Source of the DNA: Mugil cephalus
Taxonomy: Eukaryota; Chordata; Actinopteri; Mugiliformes; Mugilidae
Reading direction: 5' to 3'
DNA: 64,000 nucleotides
NCBI RefSeq assembly: GCF_022458985.1
Contig: NC_061773.1
Location: 5,090,001-5,154,000, forward strand
In this document: one piece after another, positions 60,523-64,000 of the stretch
Numbering within the stretch: the stretch's first letter is position 1
Layout: every line of letters starts with the position of its first letter
Notes under the pieces: generated by a model
What the model saw: only the letters and a program-made list of their open reading frames with translations
The model's database searches: none
What the model was told of the DNA's origin: nothing
Made by a program: the position numbers and the translations under genes

Positions 60523-63500
60523 TCACCTGCTGATGGTCGCTGCTATCAGAGGCAGAAGAGCTGCTGCCAGAGGACTAGAGAGACGTGTTGCGGAGCCACA
60601 CTCCATGGCATTTTCCTGTAAAGACACAATCCATTGTGTGAGATGTCACGACATATTCCTGAAAATAATATGACTGGTTTGTACATTTGGTCGTTGAGGC
60701 TGGCTGTGAGAGTCATGGATACTAGGAAAATGAGACAGTGATGTGTCTGCTCAGTGTTTAATACATTTCATTACAAGATGCCTCTTAATTAATTAGCTTT
60801 CATAAGTTGTAAAGTCATGAGGTAAACAATAAAAATGTTACACTAATTGTCACCATCTCATCTTACATCTCATGGGAAACCAGAAACTGCTTTCTCTCCA
60901 AAAACAAGTTGCATTTTTGTATGTTTAGCAGTAGCAACCTACTGGAGTTTTGAAATCAACACGATGTTACGCTACAGTATCAAATATATTGTGTTGATAT
61001 GGACACACACACACACACACACACACAGTATGCACACATTCATGTTGGTACCTCGGGGTGGAAAGGATGACACGATTCAGGCTTCTTTCTGTCCTTCTGA
61101 AACTTCAGTCTGTCACATTTTAGTGACTCATTGTGTTCAAAGGAGTCAAGGATGAAAACAACTGAACATAACTTGTATCTGAGTATTATTTACACACCTG
61201 ATGTGAAGCTTAGACTGTAAAATTTAGTTCTTAGCCCTGCATCTCATCAACTAACCCTAAAGAAGAAATCATAGACATTTTTTTCAATGTCAGCATTACA
61301 CACGTGCGTTACATCTAGAAAGGATATACATGATCTCGATAGGATCCATGGTGACCGGAGGAGCATTACTGCAGTCACACTTATTATCCACGACAACCAT
61401 GAAGAGATTGCTGCTGGGAATCTGCTGTATAACAAAAGATCTGCAGGCCATACGCAGACAGAGACAAGTATTAAAATGTGATCAATGAATGACTAAAGAT
61501 TGAACTAGTAATAACTGTATGGGGGATTATTTCACTATTCACTGAGTAACACTTCACGTTGGCCTAGATAAATTACCTGCTACAGCCGTCACATTCAATG
61601 TTGCCTGTTGTTTCTTTGATGGTGCGTTCAGAGACAAAAGCAGGATATTCTGTGTCACACGGCACCATCATGGTTTTACCCCGAGACCTCTGAGCTGAAC
61701 ACGAGACAGAGCGAATTTATTTTGAGTCACAGAAGCTTGGTGAAGCAGTAGCCAAGATGAAGGGGTTATTTTTTGCCTCTCAAGGTTGATAGTTCTCAGG
61801 TATTCATCTACTCATAGTTAACGACTTGCCTTTAACAGAAAGATCGATATTCCACCAGCTGTAAAGGTTAAATTCTAGCAGAAAACTAAGAGAAAAACAC
61901 ACAATCATCAAATTGTTACGAGAACAAAAAAATAATTGATATTAAGCAAATACAGCATACACGTGTTTATTCTTACATGACAAGTTCAGTCAGGAGCCAC
62001 TTAACCACAGAAAAAGGCTGAAAGAGAGAGAAAAGGTTATTTTTTTATAACCTATAATTCAATATGTACATAACTCATTACACTGACATTTCAACAGTGT
62101 GAAAACAATGCTAACCATCAACTCTGAGACTCAATGTGGTCTATGGTTGATGGTATTAATAGCGCACAAATGTAGTTGTAATTTACCACAGGTGGAAAAA
62201 AAAAAGATTTCCTCTAAATCTAACCACTGACATTGTGTCTTCTAACACTTACATCTGACAAAGAGCGGCCACTGTCGCTGCTGCCAGCGTACTCTTTGCA
62301 AAGGGCCTGGTAGTCATACAGCGTGATCCTGAGAACCACACAAAGGGGTGCTAATAAATATCCGACATGACACATTTAACAACAAAATGCCTTTTACGGT
62401 TTGGGTTTAACATATCAGTTCCTGCCTCAGAGACAGATGTTATTTCATGTGCCTGACCTTTTAAAGGACCCCATCTGAAGAAGTTTGTTCATAACAGCAC
62501 CCTCCACTTCCCCAAAGAAGAGCCCTGTCTGAGAGAGAAGTTGTGTCAAACCACACGGACGCATGTCAAAGTAGTGAGTAAGCTAAAACTATGAGAACTA
62601 CTTGCTGTAAGAAACCTACAAACAGCCTTAAACCTCCTGCAGAAAACCATGACACAGTTACAGATGATAATGCCCTTATGGGCATAAGGCTTTTATTTCC
62701 ACTTTATATTGGTTAAAACTAAAAGGCATCTTTTTCCCTCTTCCGTGCACCTCAGAATTGGATACACTTGAGCCAGAAATGAAACTGCTTGTCTTTCTCT
62801 TTTTTTTATAAATGCCCCAGTGCTTTTCAAGACTTGATTGGAACATGTGGTGAGGGGCGTCAACCTTTGTACATGCATGTAAGCTCGTTTACACAGACAT
62901 GAGTGCGGTACCTGAGACTGTTCTTCTGTCACAAGAATGAAACCGTTGTTGTCGATGAGGTAACAGTTAATGTCCTGTTAGAAGGATGAAGATTATGTTA
63001 ACAAAACAGCCTGAAACAAACATAGGAAGGATTGTGTTACGTGACTGTTCTTACGTCGTTATCACAGCTAATGCTGCATTTTCCATCCAGGGCTGTACAC
63101 TGAGAACAAAAGCAGTCAGATATAATTAGAAAGCTAATTCTTTGTTTTAAAATGTCACAGTAGTAGCAGTGAGTGTTTACCTGTCTGCAGGCAGTCCAGA
63201 ACTTCCTCTGAAAGAACTCAAGCTTCATTTGGATCCCTACAGCTGAGTGTAAGAACAACCTTTAACATCTTTGACATGATCAGCAGAGCTAGAAGCTGTA
63301 ATGATGCGAAAGGTGAATTAGCAGTAATTACCAGCAAAAATGGGTGACTTTCTGTCGTCCATGAGCTGAATTGCAGTGCTGGCTAAAACTACACTCTTGT
63401 TTTCTAAAGCTAGAGGGGAGGAAGAGGTGAGTACATGTTGGTGAAATTTCTGTATTAAATGTCAAGTCACTAGATGGCGCCCTCTACTCAGGTACCACGG

Positions 63501-64000
63501 TCGACTGGCTCAGAGGAAACCGCAGTGCCAGTTTATTACTTTACAGTAATGGAGTCTACTTACAGTTTTTTCTACAGCCAGATGACCCTAATATTTCTGA
63601 CATGGGTGCTGTGATAGAACATTCAATGTTACGATGGATGCAGTCACTATCAACAGAAGAAAGGAGGTAAATGTTTTGGAGGGGAAAGCTGAATGCTCCA
63701 TCCTCAAGACTGTATACAGAACATGGGCCACATCAGCTGCTGAAAAGCTGTACATGAGAGCTATGCTGCACATCTCATGCCATAAAGCCACATAGTAACG
63801 AGAGGGACAGAGAAAAGACTGAATGACTGACTCCAAAAAACACAGTTTATAATCATGCAATGGAAAAAAAAAACTATACAGGAGACACTTGTGTAATTCA
63901 CAGCAGAGTAAATTTAGAAGCGAAGCACAGACTTTACCTGTGCTGAAGGGTATGGAGTAGACAAACGTGCCAGGGACCTGCTCTGCAGCTCTCTTGTACC
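60523..64000 (-). CDS. cacna2d3: Voltage-gated calcium channel alpha2/delta-3-like subunit, C-terminal 13 exons (5' end outside window)
   Basis: Minus-strand exons, 5' to 3': 64000-63938, 63403-63332, 63242-63181, 63099-63055, 62974-62912, 62528-62458, 62328-62253, 62017-61977, 61885-61830, 61694-61577, 61440-61328, 61134-61052 and 60615-60523 (TGA). All phases fit; about 318 residues. Key runs: YKRAAEQVPGTFVYSIPFST, AVGIQMKLEFFQRKFWTACR, LDGKCSISCD, CYLIDNNGFILVTEEQ, FFGEVEGAVMNKLLQMGSFK, ITLYDYQALC, CDTEYPAFVSERTIKETTGN, SFVIQQIPSSNLFMVVVD and RKKPESCHPFHPE. These match the extracellular alpha2/delta-3/4 type, nearest to delta-3 by memory. The product ends in a hydrophobic stretch (SPLAAALLPLIAATIS), consistent with GPI anchoring known for alpha2/delta proteins. 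They traffic and modulate presynaptic calcium channels. The VWA and Cache domains would be to the right. cacna2d4 or a fish duplicate is the main alternative. Confidence 0.9.
61003..61026. repeat. (CA)n microsatellite
   Basis: Short CA tract in the intron before the last coding exon of the cacna2d3-like gene. Confidence 0.9.
61135..61327 (-). other. Probable U12-type AT-AC intron in the cacna2d3-like gene
   Basis: On the - strand the intron starts ATATCCTTTC (61327 leftwards) and ends TCCTTGACTCCTTTGAAC (to 61135). The donor matches the U12 ATATCCTT consensus. TCCTTGAC is a U12 branch-site match with its A 11 bases before the AC end. Only this joining gives PIEIM-YNESLKC in frame; any GT-AG choice fails or adds unrelated residues. 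Confidence 0.85.

Noticed and set aside
63588-63860. 90-codon minus-strand frame near the right edge
   Set aside because: Lies in an intron between the supported exons at 63938 and 63403 of the cacna2d3-like gene and has no family resemblance.

Overview
This is a teleost-like vertebrate genomic window. Coding DNA is split into short exons with GT-AG introns. Microsatellites (GT, TTCTC/TCCTC, CTT) are abundant, and much of the window is typical fish mobile DNA: Tc1-like elements, non-autonomous hATs, a Penelope-like remnant, solo LTRs, a LINE, a class-I endogenous retrovirus, a DIRS-type gag fragment and a PIF/Harbinger remnant. No bacterial-type operon, CRISPR array or convincing tRNA/rRNA gene was seen.

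From 0 to 59.4 kb lies a tandem array, all on the + strand, of membrane receptor genes I cannot assign to a named family. Each gene has a short signal-peptide exon, a micro-exon, one or two phase-1 exons each encoding an atypical Ig-like domain with four conserved cysteines, Ser/Thr-rich stalk exons, a single TM exon, a run of tiny cytoplasmic exons and a C-terminal exon with a shared Y-S-T-V motif. Five members are visible: A (stalk to tail only, 0.1-4.3 kb), B (6.3-13.2 kb, lost Ig2, frameshifted TM exon), E (23.4-29.3 kb, Ig1 stop codon and lost TM exon), C (30.6-40.5 kb, mutated splice donor predicting a soluble form) and D (54.7-59.4 kb, apparently intact, with a triplicated stalk exon). 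A and E share one tail type; B and C share another; D joins a B/C-type 5' part to an A/E-like tail.

The array grew by segmental duplication of a unit [A/E-type gene]-[pentanucleotide STR]-[B/C-type gene]-[downstream flank]. The same Tc1 copies sit at matching places in B and C, so they predate that duplication. Later insertions separate the copies: a Penelope-like element at 13.9 kb; a large paired repeat with a SAM-like ORF at 15.2-21.1 kb and 24.9-27.5 kb; a LINE with a nested hAT at 35.5-37.5 kb; Ty3/gypsy debris at 42-43 kb; a 5'-only ERV at 45.1-49.1 kb; and DIRS and Harbinger remnants at 50-53.6 kb. Several have clean target-site duplications or visible empty sites.

From 60.5 kb to the right edge, on the - strand and convergent with gene D, are the last 13 exons of a cacna2d3-like voltage-gated calcium-channel alpha2/delta gene. 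All exon phases agree. One intron looks like a U12-type AT-AC intron and another uses a GC donor. This conserved gene is the best anchor for synteny.
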